A stretch of DNA of 64,000 nt from Parabacteroides massiliensis (lineage in GTDB: Bacteria > Bacteroidota > Bacteroidia > Bacteroidales > Tannerellaceae), in assembly GCF_900155425.1 (NCBI RefSeq), contig NZ_LT700191.1, forward strand, positions 1,635,198 to 1,699,197. Direction: 5' to 3'. This document shows, one piece after another, positions 61,650-64,000 of this stretch. The translations under genes were made by a program, and so were the position numbers. The first letter of the stretch is position 1. The number at the start of each line of letters is the position of its first letter. The notes below the pieces were generated by a model that saw nothing but the letters and a program-made list of their open reading frames with translations, was not told the origin of the DNA and searched no databases.

Positions 61650-62300
61650 ATGGCTAACGATGAAATGAAACAAATTTGGAAAGTACCGGAACCGACTCTT
61701 AGGAGGTTGCCGTGGTATCTTGCCTTTTTGAAATTGATGAAAGGAAGAGGGGAGACTTTCGTATCATCTACTCAGATTGCCAAAGAAATTAATGTGGATC
61801 CCAGTCAGGTGGCGAAAGACCTCTCCTTTGTGAATATTTCAGGAAAGACGCGTGTCGGCTATGAGATCAGTACGCTGGTGGACGTGTTGGAAGATTTCTT
61901 GGGTTTTACGGCGCAGCATAAAGCATTCCTGTTCGGCGTCGGTAGCTTGGGGGCCGCTTTGTTGCAGGATTCCGGTCTGAAACAATACGGCTTGGAGATT
62001 GTCGGAGGCTTCGATGTCCGCCGGGAACTTGCCGGAACCGAGATCAACGGGATACCGGTCTACCATATGGATGATTTTCCTGCCAAGCAGAAAGAATACG
62101 GAGCGACGATCGGAGTGATCACCGTCCCGGTCAACAAGGCGCAGGAAGTGACCGAACAGATTATCGCCGGAGGGATCAAGGCTTTGTGGAACTTCACCCC
62201 GTTCCGTATCCGTGTGCCGGAAGATATCGTAGTGCAAAATACCTCTATGTACGCTCACCTTGCCGTGATGTTCAACCGCTTGAATTCAATCAATCACTGA
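61650..62300 (+). CDS. rex: Redox-sensing transcriptional repressor Rex
   Basis: The 216-residue protein has the Rex winged helix (VPEPTLRRLPWYLAFLKLMK, then SSTQIAKEINVDPSQVAKDL) and a Rossmann domain with GVGSLGAALL (about 91-100), ending with the domain-swapped helix. Rex senses the NADH/NAD ratio and represses fermentation and respiration genes when NAD is high. The frd operon in this window is a plausible target, though I found no clear Rex dyad at its promoter. It is divergent from the GSCFA gene. Confidence 0.96.
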   Translation: MANDEMKQIWKVPEPTLRRLPWYLAFLKLMKGRGETFVSSTQIAKEINVDPSQVAKDLSFVNISGKTRVGYEISTLVDVLEDFLGFTAQHKAFLFGVGSLGAALLQDSGLKQYGLEIVGGFDVRRELAGTEINGIPVYHMDDFPAKQKEYGATIGVITVPVNKAQEVTEQIIAGGIKALWNFTPFRIRVPEDIVVQNTSMYAHLAVMFNRLNSINH

Positions 62301-62303
62301 CAT

Positions 62304-62918
62304 ATGAAAATAATAGCCGTAGGAATGAATTATGCCGCCCACAATAAAGAGCTGCATCATTCGTTAGAATTATCGGAGCCTACTATCTTTATGAAGTCCG
62401 ACTCTTCGTTGCTGAAGGATGGCAAACCGTTCTTTATCCCTGATTTCTCTTCGGAGATTCATTACGAAACGGAGATCGTCGTGAAGATAGACCGGTTGGG
62501 AAAAAACATTGCCGAACGTTTCGCTCACCGTTACTATAACGAGGTGACGGTAGGAATTGACTTTACAGCCCGCGACTTGCAAAATAAACTGCGTGCGCGA
62601 GGGTTGCCTTGGGAAATCAGTAAGGCGTTCGATAATTCGGCTGTTCTCGGAACGTTCGTCCCTGTAGAGCGTGTGGGAGATGTGAACCGCATCCCTTTCC
62701 ACTTGGATATTAACGGGAAAACCGTTCAGGAAGGAAACACGCAGGACATGCTTTTCCCAGTCGACAAGATCATAGCTTATGTGAGTCGTTTCTTTACGTT
62801 GAAGATAGGCGACCTGATCTATACCGGAACCCCGGTAGGCGTGGGGCCGGTCAAGATAGACGACCACTTGCAGGGATATATCGGCGAGCAGAAGCTGCTG
62901 GATTTCTTTGTGAGATAA
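62304..62918 (+). CDS. Fumarylacetoacetate hydrolase (FAH) family protein
   Basis: The 204-residue protein is a single FAH domain: VGMNYAAHNKEL, metal-ligand glutamates in HYETEIVVKIDRLGKNI, GIDFTARDLQ, and the end YTGTPVGVGPVKIDD. Short members act as oxaloacetate decarboxylases, acylpyruvate hydrolases or related enzymes; the substrate cannot be named. It starts 3 bases after rex and is followed by porU after 16 bases, so the three may be one operon. Confidence 0.9.
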   Translation: MKIIAVGMNYAAHNKELHHSLELSEPTIFMKSDSSLLKDGKPFFIPDFSSEIHYETEIVVKIDRLGKNIAERFAHRYYNEVTVGIDFTARDLQNKLRARGLPWEISKAFDNSAVLGTFVPVERVGDVNRIPFHLDINGKTVQEGNTQDMLFPVDKIIAYVSRFFTLKIGDLIYTGTPVGVGPVKIDDHLQGYIGEQKLLDFFVR

Positions 62919-62934
62919 CACGGAAAAAGAACGT

Positions 62935-64000
62935 ATGAAGAGAATCTTATATACCTTGCTGTTTGTATTCGGTCTGCTCGCATCTGCATGGGCGGATGGT
63001 AGCCGATATGCTTCCGAGTCGGTGTTGAACTCCGGGAAATGGGTGAAGATACAGGTGGCGGAAGATGGTATTTACAAACTGACGGCTGCCGACCTGAAGA
63101 AGATGGGCTTTTCCAATTTAGACAAAGTCGCTGTCTGTGGTTACGGAGGCTGGCCTTTGGATGAAGATTTCTCTACTGCTTATATTGATGATGTCCCAGA
63201 AGTAGCCGTGTGGAGGAATGCGGATTATCTGTTGTTTTACGGGAAGGGGCCGCGCAAATGGGAATATTCCTCTTCCGATAAGTCTTTTATCCACACCAAC
63301 AATCCTTATTCCAATTACGGATATTATTTCGTGACCGAAAAAGAAACGGCCGGACGTACGATGGAAAAGGCTGCATCTGCCGATGGAGCCACTCTGCAGG
63401 TGACGACTTTCGATGACTATGTTTTGCACGAAGAAGAGTTGGTCTCGGTGAACAGCTCCGGGCGTGAACTGTATGGCGAATCGTTTACCTCTACTTTATC
63501 CCGCGATTTCACGATATCGGTTCCGGGCATTACGAACGACGAGGGAAAGGCAACCCTGTCTTTTATCTCCCGTGGAAACGGAACGATCACCATGAATGTC
63601 GATGGAAATTCTTTGATATCCGGTTCTGTCTCTGTCCCGTCGGACGAATACGAAGTGGCACGGGAATTGTATCGTGAAAGAGCTTGGACCGCTGATAAAG
63701 GTGAAACTGTAAAGGTCAACATCGGATACAGTACGACCGGACATAAGAACGTGTACTTGAACTATTTCCGTCTTCAGATGAAGAGGCAATTGAAAGTATA
63801 TGATGATTATACATTCTTCCGCAGCCTCTCGGCTGTAGGCAATGCTTCCCGCTTTGTGGTTCAGGGTGCCGATGCCAATACACTGGTTTTTGATGTGACC
63901 GACGGTATAAATCCGCTGCAGATGGAAACATCCCTGAACGGGACGGAACTGTCTTTTTCTATTCCCGCCTCCGCTTCCTTGAGGGAGTTCGTCGCAGTGA
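62935..64000 (+). CDS. porU: Type IX secretion system sortase PorU (partial, C-terminus beyond window)
   Basis: The frame from the ATG at 62935 is open to the right edge (355 codons). A signal peptide (about 1-20) is followed by the PorU N-terminal domain, recognised by LNSGKWVKIQVAEDGIYKLT, then KVAVCGYGGWPLDED and YLLFYGKGPRKWEY, which match the P. gingivalis PorU opening. PorU is a gingipain-like sortase on the outer surface that removes C-terminal signals of type IX cargo and attaches them to anionic LPS. The catalytic C25 domain lies beyond the window, so activity cannot be judged. porV would be the expected next gene. Confidence 0.93.
   Translation, partial: MKRILYTLLFVFGLLASAWADGSRYASESVLNSGKWVKIQVAEDGIYKLTAADLKKMGFSNLDKVAVCGYGGWPLDEDFSTAYIDDVPEVAVWRNADYLLFYGKGPRKWEYSSSDKSFIHTNNPYSNYGYYFVTEKETAGRTMEKAASADGATLQVTTFDDYVLHEEELVSVNSSGRELYGESFTSTLSRDFTISVPGITNDEGKATLSFISRGNGTITMNVDGNSLISGSVSVPSDEYEVARELYRERAWTADKGETVKVNIGYSTTGHKNVYLNYFRLQMKRQLKVYDDYTFFRSLSAVGNASRFVVQGADANTLVFDVTDGINPLQMETSLNGTELSFSIPASASLREFVAV

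Overview
The window looks like a chromosomal segment of a gut or oral Bacteroidales, most likely Parabacteroides or a close relative (Tannerellaceae). The evidence is: Bacteroidetes-type promoters (TTG, 19-20 bases, TAnnTTTG) in front of many genes; a MurF-Alr fusion; a single-polypeptide cytochrome b fumarate reductase; GSCFA, DUF2461 and clostripain-family proteins; glycan-degrading enzymes; and the start of porU, the type IX secretion sortase. Type IX secretion together with gut-type glycosidases argues for Parabacteroides over Bacteroides. The genus is an inference from gene content. I saw no tRNA, rRNA, CRISPR array or intact insertion sequence.

Layout. 1-5437 (minus): a tripartite RND efflux operon (adaptor, pump, TolC-like channel; the channel runs off the left edge). 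5579-7797: an Rpn/PD-(D/E)XK protein with a repetitive tail, and a DUF6807 lipoprotein. 8066-11505: the frdCAB fumarate reductase operon. 11827-15850: dusB, then divergently a U32 protein, a thioesterase and dprA, the last three coupled by 4-base overlaps. 16103-23778: a periplasmic GDPD, a BlaI repressor with an M56 sensor carrying two TonB domains, a TPR protein, a tiny membrane ORF and a patatin/beta-barrel fusion. 23791-27403: DUF2461, sppA, DUF2975 and a small HTH. 27803-33880: TrpB-like enzyme, two tandem outer-membrane porin-like proteins, an RmlD-like reductase and asd. 34014-42564: a lamin-tail-domain protein, a C11 peptidase, a GHL10 lipoprotein and a GH106-like enzyme. 42687-55929: housekeeping genes (uvrA, pyrH, frr, rsgA, dgt, a Sua5/YciO protein, fabI), interrupted by a DUF4143 ATPase and a GH32-MFS fructan pair. 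56102-64000: GH99-like enzyme, murF-alr, GSCFA, rex, FAH-family protein and partial porU.

The most interesting material is non-coding. Three loci (11578-11708, 15904-15981, 17141-17219) form a family of short minus-strand transcription units. Each has a near-perfect promoter with exactly 20 bases between elements, a shared 5' part and its own intrinsic terminator; they are best read as paralogous small RNAs. Another promoter-terminator pair (27524-27781) could encode an unrelated RNA of about 220 nt. Other unexplained structures are two identical dyads bracketing the sppA promoter, a triple repeat with a strict 33-base period before the DUF4143 ATPase, heptamer-repeat hairpins ending just before the rsgA and Sua5/YciO start codons, and a 145-base element with perfect 22-base inverted ends next to the fructan genes.
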